From Candidatus Bipolaricaulota bacterium (GTDB lineage: Bacteria > Bipolaricaulota > Bipolaricaulia > UBA7950 > UBA9294): a stretch of 64,000 nucleotides of DNA. The stretch is taken from the NCBI GenBank assembly GCA_028277345.1, contig JANQGM010000026.1:1-64000 (forward strand), read 5' to 3'. The position numbers and the translations under genes were made by a program. A model generated the notes under the pieces. That model was not told the DNA's origin. It did no database searches and saw only the letters and a list, made by a program, of their open reading frames with translations. Numbering within the stretch: the first letter of the stretch is position 1; every line of letters begins with the position of its first letter. Positions 28,593-36,989 of this stretch are shown one piece after another.

Positions 28593-28731
28593 CCGCAGTT
28601 CGTGAGGGGTTGTGTCGATCATCCATTCGTAAGGTTTCGTTGAACGTCCGGCTGAGCATCCGATGCCTTTCGAGACATTGGACACCGCCTTTGCGTCAAA
28701 TCGAAAGCTGGTCCCACATTCGCTTATTTCC

Positions 28732-28760
28732 TTGACGCCCGGGTTCTCGTTCGTTACCTT
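28732..28760 (+). promoter_or_regulatory. Weak promoter candidate before the FmdB-like gene
   Basis: TTGACG at 28732-28737, 17 bases, TACCTT at 28755-28760. Good -35 and spacing, poor -10. Confidence 0.3.
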
Positions 28761-28814
28761 TGCACCTGTACTTTCCATGTGAAACGCCGTTCGGCGTCGA
28801 AGGAGTTCTTGGAT

Positions 28815-29111
28815 ATGCCGTTTCACCGATACGAATGCGAAAACTGCGGACATGAGTTCCGTCACTTGCACCTTGCTGGCGTTGAAGATAACGTGACCTG
28901 CCCAAAGTGCGAGAGCAAAGACGTTCAGCGCCTATTGCCGCGCGTCGCTGTCCAGTTCAAAGGCAGCGGGTATTACAAGACCGACCGGGCCAACAAGAAG
29001 TCCAAGGCAGGAACCAAGGGCCACAGTGAGAAGGACACGTCCACCGAATCCTCAGGTTCGGATTCCAAGACGTCATCCGGCTCCGAGCCTTCCAAGACTT
29101 CCAACGACTAA
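28815..29111 (+). CDS. FmdB-family zinc-ribbon protein
   Basis: A 98-residue protein with the FmdB zinc ribbon: YECENCGHEFRHLH and VTCPKCESKDVQRLLP supply two CxxC pairs within the first 45 residues. The tail is Lys/Ser/Thr-rich and probably disordered. FmdB-like proteins are putative regulators of unclear function. GAAGGAGTTCTTGG precedes the ATG; an upstream in-frame ATG lacks a good site. Confidence 0.85.
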   Translation: MPFHRYECENCGHEFRHLHLAGVEDNVTCPKCESKDVQRLLPRVAVQFKGSGYYKTDRANKKSKAGTKGHSEKDTSTESSGSDSKTSSGSEPSKTSND

Positions 29112-29189
29112 GCCGGGCACCCGCCGCTCCTCTTGTTTCTTCACACACTTTGCTGCACGATGGCTCATTCAGCGACCTGAGGGGGAGCC

Positions 29190-30170
29190 ATGACAGCCAA
29201 ATCCAAGTCGAATTCGTTTGCGCGGGCGCTTGGCACGCTTCGAGATGCCTACAACGAGGGAGATGCGCAACAACTCCACGATGCCATCGCCCATGCCAGC
29301 GAGCACTCGCGCCTGCTTGGCTCGACCCTCTCCTTGATTGAACCGGTGTACCCTATCAAGAAATTCCTTGCCTTCGCGGCACGGCTGGAAGCATCCATGG
29401 CTAAATTCGGTCTGCACGAGGGGTGCGCGCGATTCTTCGCCAACCTCTCCATTCCCTGGGAGTGCCATCTGCCGGACTCTGTGCGCGCGGTCGCAGAAAG
29501 CGCGCCCGTCCTTTTCTTCGGCAATCATCCTTCGCTCTTCACGCCGTTTCTTACCGCTGCCAGCATCGATCGGGACGATTTCCGGTTCTTCTCCACGAAA
29601 TACGTCTGCAATCTTCTTCCGTCCATCGGGGCCACGGCATTCCCGATGGAGGTTCCGCTGACTCGATCGTGGACGGAATGGCGTCGAGGCGGCTGGCGCC
29701 GCGCCATGGTCTATCGGCTCATTTCCCTCGTGCACGATATGCCGTCCGTTGAGGCAATTCGCGACGGCAATCGGCAGAGCCTTGCCGAAGGCGCCGCCTA
29801 CATTCGAAGCGGAGGAAGCGCCATTATCTGTCCCGGAGGCGGGGGGAAGAAGAAGGATCGCAAATGGTTCGCCGGGATCGGATCGCTGGTGAAGCAACTG
29901 CAGGATTCGCCTGGAGAGACACCCGTTTATCTTCTTCCGTTTCATGAAGAGAACTGCTCGAACAAGCGTATCTACGCGCACGTCCAAGATGGCCCCGTTT
30001 CTCGTCTAAAGGCGGCTCTTTTCTATCGAGGCCCTATCCGGATTCGGTTCGCGGAACCCATTCTCATCTCCGATATCGGACGTCCCGAGTATTCCATTCA
30101 GCAGATCGTCGATGTGCTCAAGGCCTACTACGAAAGCCTATTCCTTGAGCCGGCGCTGGGACCGGTTTAA
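29190..30170 (+). CDS. Acyltransferase-like protein (PlsC superfamily, altered motif)
   Basis: A 326-residue protein resembling glycerolipid acyltransferases. VLFFGNHPSLFTPFL near residue 110 sits where the family has NHxxxxD; the His is present but the Asp position is Thr. GSAIICPGGGGKKKDRKW near 215 stands where the EGT-type motif is expected. No clear signal peptide. With an altered catalytic pair, activity is uncertain. GAGGGGGAGCC precedes the ATG. It is convergent with the second double-GNAT gene. Confidence 0.5.
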   Translation: MTAKSKSNSFARALGTLRDAYNEGDAQQLHDAIAHASEHSRLLGSTLSLIEPVYPIKKFLAFAARLEASMAKFGLHEGCARFFANLSIPWECHLPDSVRAVAESAPVLFFGNHPSLFTPFLTAASIDRDDFRFFSTKYVCNLLPSIGATAFPMEVPLTRSWTEWRRGGWRRAMVYRLISLVHDMPSVEAIRDGNRQSLAEGAAYIRSGGSAIICPGGGGKKKDRKWFAGIGSLVKQLQDSPGETPVYLLPFHEENCSNKRIYAHVQDGPVSRLKAALFYRGPIRIRFAEPILISDIGRPEYSIQQIVDVLKAYYESLFLEPALGPV

Positions 30171-30198
30171 CCGTCACAGTGCCGCTTGATTTCGAGGT

Positions 30199-31176
30199 TC
30201 ACAGCGATCCGGGACGCAGTTCAAGTTCATAGACGTTGTCCGTCCAAACCGGCGACATGCCCGCCTTCTCGTAGAGCCGGGTCGCGCCCGTCGGGCTCTC
30301 GGCATCGACGCCAAGTTCTACAATCGGCTTTCCCCGATCATAGAACGTTCGGAACGCGTGCCGTAGCAGGGCGGTTGCGAGTCCTTTCCCCCGCCAGGGG
30401 CGTCGAACGCCAAGCTCATCGACCAAGCCGATCCGAGGATCATCGCCAACCGTGGGATAGCACTGGCAGAACCCAGCAATCTCATCCCCATCAAAGGCCA
30501 AGAACCACAAATCTGTATCGAAATCCTCGTCCTCATGAATCCACTGCTTCCATTCTTCAAGATCCTCTTCGAACGGCGTCTCGACAAAGCCCCAGTGATC
30601 ACGAAAGGCATCGCGAACGGCAGCTCGATCGTCCTGTCCTGGGACCAACGGCCGCATGCTGAAGCCGTTTGGCCATTCCGGGGGCATCGGACGTTCGCGC
30701 ATTTCAATTCGCATTCTTAGAAACGACCTGACATACGAGAAGCCGGCAGACAAGAGGCAGTCGGTATGCGGAGTCGTCGAACAGTACGATCCTTGGGTGA
30801 GAATCACGCGTTCCCCCTCCGGCGCCTTCCGGACAGCGTTTCGGGCACGCTCGATCGCCCAGGCAACCAGCTGTCTGATGACCTGCGGCTGCTCAAGCCT
30901 CGGATGAACGCGCAAGCGGCTTTTCAACCTCGTATGCGGAGGGGAATCGTAGACCTCGCACCAACCGATGATTCGTCCCGCGCGATTCAAGACGACCCGG
31001 GTATCGGTCTCCGGATGGAACGTTGGGGCCTTCCATTCGATACGAATCTCATTCTCCGTACGCTGAGCACTGCCTACGGCGTGTTTCGTGTGCGCGGCAT
31101 CCAGTGCCGCCAATTCCGGCAAATCGGCTTCTGTGGCAGGGCGAACCGTCGTCCCATTGGAGTGGTGAGGTGTCAT
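30199..31176 (-). CDS. Second double-GNAT acetyltransferase
   Basis: A 325-residue relative of the protein at 27585-28592, with the same two-domain plan. The C-terminal domain is canonical (RRPWRGKGLATALLRHAFRTF and SPTGATRLYEKAGM); the N-terminal acetyl-CoA loop is degenerate (VHPRLEQPQVIRQL in place of R..G.G). I start at the ATG at 31176 because AAGGGGGATTTC precedes it; the ORF runs 35 codons further. The two copies probably arose by duplication and then diverged in domain 1. Confidence 0.85.
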   Translation of the reverse strand: MTPHHSNGTTVRPATEADLPELAALDAAHTKHAVGSAQRTENEIRIEWKAPTFHPETDTRVVLNRAGRIIGWCEVYDSPPHTRLKSRLRVHPRLEQPQVIRQLVAWAIERARNAVRKAPEGERVILTQGSYCSTTPHTDCLLSAGFSYVRSFLRMRIEMRERPMPPEWPNGFSMRPLVPGQDDRAAVRDAFRDHWGFVETPFEEDLEEWKQWIHEDEDFDTDLWFLAFDGDEIAGFCQCYPTVGDDPRIGLVDELGVRRPWRGKGLATALLRHAFRTFYDRGKPIVELGVDAESPTGATRLYEKAGMSPVWTDNVYELELRPGSL

Positions 31177-31290
31177 GAAATCCCCCTTGGCAAAGGATTG
31201 CGGGACGAATAAGCAGACAGCTTTCGAATCATCCGTGCGTCGACGGGGAGAATCGTATCCGATACCAAAGGTGTGCGCCAAACAGGGTCC

Positions 31291-31332
31291 GAAAAAAGAA
31301 ACGCCCCGCGGGATCGGCCACGAGACGTTTCT
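31291..31332 (-). terminator. Rho-independent terminator (minus strand)
   Basis: On the minus strand AGAAACG and CGTTTCT pair over a 22-base GC-rich loop and are followed by TTTTTT. It lies 16 bases after the stop of the cadherin-like gene. Confidence 0.65.
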
Positions 31333-31347
31333 GCGACTCCACCAAAC

Positions 31348-32694
31348 CTAGTTTGATGGCAGATATCGACGCTGCAGGGTTTCCTCAAAGCACAGCGCAA
31401 AGAAACGCGCGCCCCAGTTCTGAATGCATCCGCAACGATTGGCTCGCAGACTTGAGCACACCGGGATCATCCAGGAGGCATCCACTGAATGGACGTCATA
31501 ATCGTCCCCACTGCCGTCAATGAGATCCATAGAGATGAACGCGAAGTCAAAGGGCTGTCCGCTGAACGGATTCGCGCCGCCCGAGAAATCGGCATCAAGC
31601 TCATGACCGCCCAGATAGAGGAACGATGACTCGCCGAGCTCAAACGCGTAGGCGAACTCGGCGTGACTCCTTGAGGGATGGGCCGTATACCCCGCCGCAC
31701 GCACGCGCACGCCGGCAGCCTCCAAGGTAGCCGTTTCTCCTGAACCGAGTTCTAGTGCAACGCACCGTTCGGTACCAATCTCTGGAGCCAGAGCCAGGAC
31801 GGCGTCAACGACCGATTGAGGCGCAATCAGATGCGCACTCAGGTTGGCAACCATATTGTCCGCGATAATCTGCGGCGAACACCGATACGAACTGTCGTTG
31901 GACACCAGCAGAAGATCCATGTCAAACGGAGCCTCAGCGGCCCGCATCAACGCCGTCATCTCGGAGGTGGCTCGAATGGAGAAGAGGGCGTCCCAGCCGA
32001 TCTTCATCCCCGCTGCTTCCAACACAAAGCCGCCGTTTCCTATCCGATGGAGTTCGCTTTCCGAACCCTCCGTCCGCGCGAACGTCACAACCTGTGCATC
32101 ACACGCGGCGGAGGCATCACAAACGCGGATTTCGATCATCTCGACGCCGGTCCAATCGTCGCTGGGCATGGAAACCGACAGCTTCCCTTCTAGAATCTCA
32201 AGATCCAACTGATCGGCGCCATGAACTTGCCAGTGCAGTCCATCGAAGGGATCGTCCGAGTCCTCGACGAACCCAGAAAGATCCAGCTCAGGAAACGCAC
32301 CTGGAGAGGGAATGAGCTGATCGGGAATGTTGAGATGGGGCGGATCGTTGACCGCATGGACCGTGAAGGACATCGAACGCTCAGCGCACGCGCCCTCGGG
32401 ATCACAAACAACGAGCGTAAACGTCTCCGTTCCCGTCCACGATGCATCCACAAGGCCAAGGTACACCTGCGCGCCGACGGTCGAAAGCCAAAGAAGCTCG
32501 GTGTCCTTGATGCTGAACTCAAGATCGCGAACGCCATGGTCCGGATCCTCTGCGACGCGATCCATCTTCAAGATCACAAACGCGTTGCCCTCGGATACCT
32601 CGATCGGCCCGAGATCATGAATGCGCGGCGATTCATTGGCCAGCGCGGCAAGCGAAAGAACGAGCAGAACCAGGATTGCTAGACGAGATCTCAT
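31348..32694 (-). CDS. Secreted cadherin-like protein with degenerate metallo-beta-lactamase fold
   Basis: The 448-residue product has a signal peptide (about 1-20), then two cadherin/Ig-like repeats (about 22-205), each with a LSTVGAQVYLGL / DWTGVEMIEI pattern and AVNDPPHLNIPDQ between them. The C-terminal 230 residues resemble UlaG-like metallo-beta-lactamase proteins (HRIGNGGFVLEAAGMKIGWDA, then FLYLGGHELDAD), but the metal motif HxHxDH is replaced by VSNDSSYRC. Likely an extracellular, non-catalytic or differently metallated protein. GGAGGGTGAG precedes the ATG. Confidence 0.65.
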   Translation of the reverse strand: MRSRLAILVLLVLSLAALANESPRIHDLGPIEVSEGNAFVILKMDRVAEDPDHGVRDLEFSIKDTELLWLSTVGAQVYLGLVDASWTGTETFTLVVCDPEGACAERSMSFTVHAVNDPPHLNIPDQLIPSPGAFPELDLSGFVEDSDDPFDGLHWQVHGADQLDLEILEGKLSVSMPSDDWTGVEMIEIRVCDASAACDAQVVTFARTEGSESELHRIGNGGFVLEAAGMKIGWDALFSIRATSEMTALMRAAEAPFDMDLLLVSNDSSYRCSPQIIADNMVANLSAHLIAPQSVVDAVLALAPEIGTERCVALELGSGETATLEAAGVRVRAAGYTAHPSRSHAEFAYAFELGESSFLYLGGHELDADFSGGANPFSGQPFDFAFISMDLIDGSGDDYDVHSVDASWMIPVCSSLRANRCGCIQNWGARFFALCFEETLQRRYLPSN

Positions 32695-32765
32695 CTCACC
32701 CTCCAAAGACGTTGAAGTCGTGAGAAGTGTCAGTGACGATCTAGATCTGCACCATGAAATCGCCG

Positions 32766-33830
32766 TTACAATCGTATGACATACGAATTACCGTACTGAT
32801 GAATCCACTCGCTGAGCCCGCCGATGAGGGTGTAAACGCGTGAGAATCCCGCGCGGGCAAAGGCTTGATACGCGGAGACGGCGGTCGATCCTCCATCATC
32901 GTCGTACAGGATCACGCGGGCAACAGAAGGCAAGCGAGCGATCCAATGAGAAAGCTGAGAAAGCGGCGCATTGACCGCCCCCGCGAGGTGGCCGGCCGCG
33001 TAGTCCGAGGGATCGCGCACGTCAATAAGGACATAGTAGTCGGCATTCAGAGCGCCGATGTTGAACGGCCTCCCGCTCGATCCTCCCGATATGCCCGTCG
33101 TGGATGAAGGGAGCGGGGACGCTTGAGCAAGATATCGATCGCCCTGAACCTCCACCCAGCGACTCACGCCGCCCTGCAAATAATAAGAAGACAAGTATCC
33201 CGCACTGACCAGTTGCTGAACCGCGCCATCCGCGGCCTCACCCGCCAAGTCATAGACCACGATCAGCGCGTTCTTCGGATAGCCCGCAAGCAACGCAACG
33301 ATTTGATCGGGCGCGACATTGACGGCGCCCGCCAAATGATTCGACGCATAGGCGGCGGCATCGCGAACATCAATCAACAGCATCAGGTCATAGGCCAACT
33401 CAAAGGGCGCCAGCTCATACGCCTGCTTGGGATCGACGTCTCCATAGACGCGGAGCGTGAGATCGATGTCGGTCTGGTCGACGTTGGCAACGCCGTCCTG
33501 GTCGGGCGCATTGGTATAGAGGTAGACCCGGACGTTCTTGATCGTCCCGTGGTCCGCAACCACGAGCACCTCCAAGGGAACCGTTTCCCCGGGCTGAAGG
33601 CGTGTCTTGATCAGTTCCGTCGTCGTGCAGCCGCAGCTGGCGCGCACCCGGAAGATCTCCAGCATTGCGTCGCCCGTGTTGCGCACCGTGAACGTGTGGC
33701 GAACCATCTTACCCAAGCCGATGGTTCCATAGTCGTATTCCGGCTGATCTACCGTGACGATGGGGCCCGCCATCGCCAACACGCCCACCAGTCCGACCAA
33801 GGCTAAACCCGCCAGAAATCGTCGTCTCAT
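32766..33830 (-). CDS. Exported DUF1573 protein with two rhodanese-like domains lacking Cys
   Basis: The 354-residue product has a signal peptide (1-21), a DUF1573-like Ig domain (about 25-130, with RASCGCTTTEL near 65), and two rhodanese-fold domains (about 140-235 and 255-350) marked by LIDVRDAAAYASNHLAGAVNV and LIDVRDPSDYAAGHLAGAVNA. The active-site loop that normally begins with Cys after a Tyr begins with Asp in both (Asp194 and Asp310). So sulfurtransferase activity is not expected. The two domains look like an internal duplication. Role unknown, perhaps binding in the periplasm. Confidence 0.8.
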   Translation of the reverse strand: MRRRFLAGLALVGLVGVLAMAGPIVTVDQPEYDYGTIGLGKMVRHTFTVRNTGDAMLEIFRVRASCGCTTTELIKTRLQPGETVPLEVLVVADHGTIKNVRVYLYTNAPDQDGVANVDQTDIDLTLRVYGDVDPKQAYELAPFELAYDLMLLIDVRDAAAYASNHLAGAVNVAPDQIVALLAGYPKNALIVVYDLAGEAADGAVQQLVSAGYLSSYYLQGGVSRWVEVQGDRYLAQASPLPSSTTGISGGSSGRPFNIGALNADYYVLIDVRDPSDYAAGHLAGAVNAPLSQLSHWIARLPSVARVILYDDDGGSTAVSAYQAFARAGFSRVYTLIGGLSEWIHQYGNSYVIRL

Positions 33831-33901
33831 GCCTCATCCTCCTGTATACGCTCGGTGAGGAGCATTGTATCCGATTGGGGAGAGGCAGCGAGCTACAAGC
33901 G

Positions 33902-33950
33902 GCAACGCTTCGCGTTGCGACGAGAGCGTCAATCCTCGGATCGCTCTCGT
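33902..33950. repeat. Two adjacent stem-loops upstream of the DUF1573 gene
   Basis: GCAACGC/GCGTTGC (33902-33918, three-base loop) and ACGAGAGCG/CGCTCTCGT (33920-33928 with 33942-33950). They lie 70-120 bases before the start of the minus-strand gene. There is no T-run. Confidence 0.4.
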
Positions 33951-34040
33951 GTGGGCCCCGCACTAGATGTTCTACTGACTGGATTCACTCACGAGGGTCA
34001 AGAACTTAATGCCCTTGCATCGTCCGCAGGAAGACGACAA

Positions 34041-34064
34041 GTTGCGAGTTGCGAGTTGCGAGCA
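34041..34064. repeat. Tandem 7-base repeat
   Basis: Three copies of GTTGCGA in a row, followed by an inverted half (GCAAC). It lies in the 440-base gap 33831-34271, which also holds the 34219-34273 repeat and a CTTCATGCCCTTCATGG segment near 34178-34195. I see no gene in this gap. Confidence 0.6.
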
Positions 34065-34218
34065 ACGGCTCGCCGTCTTGGCGATGAAGGCAAGTTAGGA
34101 ATTCACAGCGCACGTGCCACTCTGTGGGAGATCGGGGCTGGTTCTCCCTTTCGCTTTCTGTGAGTCTTTCTTCCCGTTCTTCATGCCCTTCATGGTCAAG
34201 GCATTTCAGCTCGGATTT

Positions 34219-34273
34219 GGAACTCAAGACTCACAGCTCCTCACTCGGAACTCAGAACTCGGAACTCGGAACT
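34219..34273. repeat. Degenerate (GGAACTC)n tandem repeat
   Basis: Runs of GGAACTC, ACTCAGAACTC and ACTCGGAACTC in tandem, reaching to the stop of the exonuclease gene. The 7-base to 9-base period is imperfect, as in slippage-prone intergenic DNA. Confidence 0.6.
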
Positions 34274-35078
34274 ACAAAAGCGTTGCCGGAATCCAATCAT
34301 AGAACGTGTGCTTGAGGAGCGGGCGGTCCATCCACGATTGATCGGGCTCGGGATCGGCGATCACGTCTTCGACCGTCTTCAGCATCGGCATCGGTTCGGA
34401 CCGGATCGTGCCTTTGCTCGTCTTCCAGCGGATCTCACCGGCATCGAGGATGCTGCGAACGATCAGGTTGGTCATCTGGCAATCGCCCATCACGTAGTCC
34501 ATCACCTGTTGATGGTTGCCGGCTCGCCATTGAACGGGCGCATCGGCCCCATCCATGAGCTTCTCCTGGCCGATGGCCATGCCGGCGGCCACCCGGGCCA
34601 ACCCAACGGGAAATCCTTTTTGATTGAAGAACTGGAACATGGGGTCGTAGCTCTTGAGCGCGATGCGCGCCGCCGTCTCTCGATCGTTGGCGCAATGCCC
34701 GATCCACTTCAAGTCAAAATGAAGGCCGTTCCATGCGCAGATCTTGAAGCCGTCGTTCTGCCGCTCAGCGAGGTAGGCGAGCAACGCGCGAGCCCCTTCT
34801 TCAGTGAGGTTGAGTTCGGGAACTCCGGACGCATTCTGCGAATACCAGAGCTTTTCCTCGCCACCGAGAATGGCGGTCGCGGCGATGGAGATATGAAAGG
34901 GAGCGTAGATCTCCAAGTCTTCGCCCGGCTGAAGGTCAAACACATCCGAGATCTCGATGTCGAAACTGAGCAGTTTCTCGTGCTGGTGCAACAGCGGGTT
35001 CATCAAGGACTCAGAAGAGGGTGTCTCCGAAGGCGTCGCTTTCTTCTCCAGATCAAACGCGAGCTGTCCATCATTCAT
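34272..35078 (-). CDS. DEDDy-type 3'-5' exonuclease domain protein
   Basis: A 268-residue protein with an RNase H-fold exonuclease core: SFDIEISDV near residue 39 (DxE), CAWNGLHFDLKWI near 115 (Asp) and MDYVMGDCQMTN near 195 (YxxxD). These give the four acidic residues and Tyr of DEDDy enzymes. It is free-standing, without a polymerase domain. The first 30 residues and the tail are not family-like. Its ATG overlaps the AlaX stop by four bases, so the two are co-translated. Substrate (DNA or RNA) unknown. Confidence 0.7.
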   Translation of the reverse strand: MNDGQLAFDLEKKATPSETPSSESLMNPLLHQHEKLLSFDIEISDVFDLQPGEDLEIYAPFHISIAATAILGGEEKLWYSQNASGVPELNLTEEGARALLAYLAERQNDGFKICAWNGLHFDLKWIGHCANDRETAARIALKSYDPMFQFFNQKGFPVGLARVAAGMAIGQEKLMDGADAPVQWRAGNHQQVMDYVMGDCQMTNLIVRSILDAGEIRWKTSKGTIRSEPMPMLKTVEDVIADPEPDQSWMDRPLLKHTFYDWIPATLL

Positions 35079-35524
35079 CTCTCGCTCCCTTCGCGATTCT
35101 CCAACCCGTATCGAATACGAAGCGTGGTCTCATCCTTCATATCCGCGCTACGGATAACGAACTGTCCGATTTGGCTCGTGTGTTCCACGTGCTCGCCCAC
35201 GCACGGGATGATGTCCACGTCGCCGATTTTCACGATGCGAATGGTCTTCGCCGTTGCAGGAACCTTCCCCATGTTATAGGCGGCGTCTGCTTCTTGGCGA
35301 GAAACCTCATAGGTCTCGACGAGATGATCGGCGAGAATCACACCATTGACCGCATCTTCGATGCCTTTCAATTCGTCATCGCTGAGCATGCGGCCCGTCA
35401 CGTAGTCGCACTTCGATTTCTTGTCTCCGAAATGCGCTTCGACGCTTCGCCCGGCATCAAAGTCGCGCTGCATCACCGCATTGAGAATGTGCTCCGCGGA
35501 ATGCATGGCAGATCGTGCGTTCAC
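35075..35524 (-). CDS. AlaX-like tRNA-Ala editing protein
   Basis: A 149-residue free-standing editing domain related to the second additional domain of AlaRS and to AlaX. It hydrolyses wrongly charged aminoacyl-tRNA-Ala (Ser or Gly) in trans. The zinc ligands are visible: MHSAEH (HxxxH, near residue 8) and CVGEHVEH (CxxxH, near 108). I chose GTG with GGAGGAGG upstream; the ORF begins six codons earlier at TTG. It precedes and overlaps the exonuclease gene. Confidence 0.8.
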   Translation of the reverse strand: MNARSAMHSAEHILNAVMQRDFDAGRSVEAHFGDKKSKCDYVTGRMLSDDELKGIEDAVNGVILADHLVETYEVSRQEADAAYNMGKVPATAKTIRIVKIGDVDIIPCVGEHVEHTSQIGQFVIRSADMKDETTLRIRYGLENREGSER

Positions 35525-35613
35525 ATGCACCTCCTCCGTCAATCAAAAGGGTCTTGGCTTCAGCCAAGACCCCCCGATGCTATCGTAGAGAAAACCGTTT
35601 TCCAATTCTTGAG

Positions 35614-36873
35614 CTATGGGAAGATCCCTCGTCGCTTGTACAGCCGGGCCAAGCGCTTGAGGGCGACAATGTAGGCGGCCGTTCTCCAGTTCACGTCATA
35701 CTCATCAGCGGCTTCACGAACGCGATCGTAACCTCCCATGATTCGCTTTCGAAGCTTGCCATCAACTTCCTCAAGATCCCAGAATTCGGAGCGCTTGTTC
35801 TGAAGCCACTCGAAGTAGCTGACAACAACACCGCCCGCATTGCAAAGGATATCCGGCAGCAAATCGATCCCCTTTTCTCCGAGAATTCGATCGCCATCCA
35901 AATCAGTTGGTCCGTTTGCTCCCTCAGCCACGACCTTGACGCGAGCATCCAGCCACGGCGCTGTTTCCGCGGTCAACTGATTCTCGAGCGCCGCAGGGAT
36001 AAACATATCCGCCTTCGTTCGCAAGAAGGACTCGTGGTCGATGGGCGCCGCCTTCGGGAACCCGGCAATGCCGCACGTCTCCTCGACATAGGCTGCAAGC
36101 TCCTCTGGATCAATCCCATCGGCATTTGCGATGGCGCCGGTATGGTCTTCAACCGCAACGAGCGATGCGCCGAACGGCTTAAGCAGTTTCGCCGTCCACG
36201 AGCCCACATTTCCGAAACCTTGCACGAAGTACGTTGCCTTCGAGAGGTCAACGGTGCGATCCTGTGCCCAGCGCTCAATGCAGAACACAACGCCTTGCCC
36301 GGTCGCCTTGTCGCGGCCGAGGCTTCCGCCCGCTTCCACCGGCTTCCCTGTCACAACGTGCACCGAGCGATGGCGCTCCCCTGGCGGCAACGTCGAAAGA
36401 TACGTATCGAGGATCCAGGCCATCGTTTGAGCGTTCGTGTTGACATCCGGCGCCGGAATGTCGTATTCCGGACCGATATTGGCTCCAAGCGAAAAGGCGA
36501 ATCGACGGGTGATATGCTCCAATTCCTGATCCGAGTACAGGATCGGATCGCACTGGATGCCGCCCTTGGCGCCGCCGAACGGGATGTCGACAATGGCCGA
36601 CTTCCAGGTCATCCAGGTCGCCAACGCGCGCACCTCGTCGATGTCCACGGAGGGATGAAATCTCAGTCCACCCTTGAACGGGCCAAGCACGTCGTTATGC
36701 TGCACGCGATAGCCGGAGAACATCTCAATCCGGCCGTCATCCATCTTCACCGGGAAATGGATGACCACCTCGTTCATGGGCTCGGCAAGAATCTTGCGGA
36801 TCGATGCGTCAAGCCCCATGCGATCGGCAGCCCGATCGAACTGCCGGACGACTGTCTGATACACGTTGCTCAT
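35614..36873 (-). CDS. gdhA: Glutamate dehydrogenase (copy 1)
   Basis: A 419-residue Glu/Leu/Phe/Val dehydrogenase, converting glutamate and 2-oxoglutarate with NAD(P). It has [23 protein letters not shown], the catalytic PFGGAKGGIQCDP near residue 105, PAPDVNTNAQTMAWILDTY, the Rossmann YFVQGFGNVGSWTAKLL near 215 and AEGANGPTD near 310. AAGGAGGAAGC precedes the ATG; an upstream ORF start is not supported. A second copy lies directly upstream at 36990-38246. Confidence 0.93.
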   Translation of the reverse strand: MSNVYQTVVRQFDRAADRMGLDASIRKILAEPMNEVVIHFPVKMDDGRIEMFSGYRVQHNDVLGPFKGGLRFHPSVDIDEVRALATWMTWKSAIVDIPFGGAKGGIQCDPILYSDQELEHITRRFAFSLGANIGPEYDIPAPDVNTNAQTMAWILDTYLSTLPPGERHRSVHVVTGKPVEAGGSLGRDKATGQGVVFCIERWAQDRTVDLSKATYFVQGFGNVGSWTAKLLKPFGASLVAVEDHTGAIANADGIDPEELAAYVEETCGIAGFPKAAPIDHESFLRTKADMFIPAALENQLTAETAPWLDARVKVVAEGANGPTDLDGDRILGEKGIDLLPDILCNAGGVVVSYFEWLQNKRSEFWDLEEVDGKLRKRIMGGYDRVREAADEYDVNWRTAAYIVALKRLARLYKRRGIFP

Positions 36874-36940
36874 GCTTCCTCCTTCCGCTGTTCGCTCAAG
36901 CCAGCCCACCCAGTGTACGACGATTCGACGCCTGACAAAG

Positions 36941-36967
36941 AAAAACGGGGCTTCCGAAGAAGCCCCG
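36941..36967 (-). terminator. Rho-independent terminator after gdh copy 2
   Basis: On the minus strand CGGGGCTTC and GAAGCCCCG form a nine-base stem with a four-base loop, followed by TTTTT. It separates the two glutamate dehydrogenase genes, so they are largely independent units. Confidence 0.85.
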
Positions 36968-36989
36968 CCTTAATCGCTTACCGTTTGGC

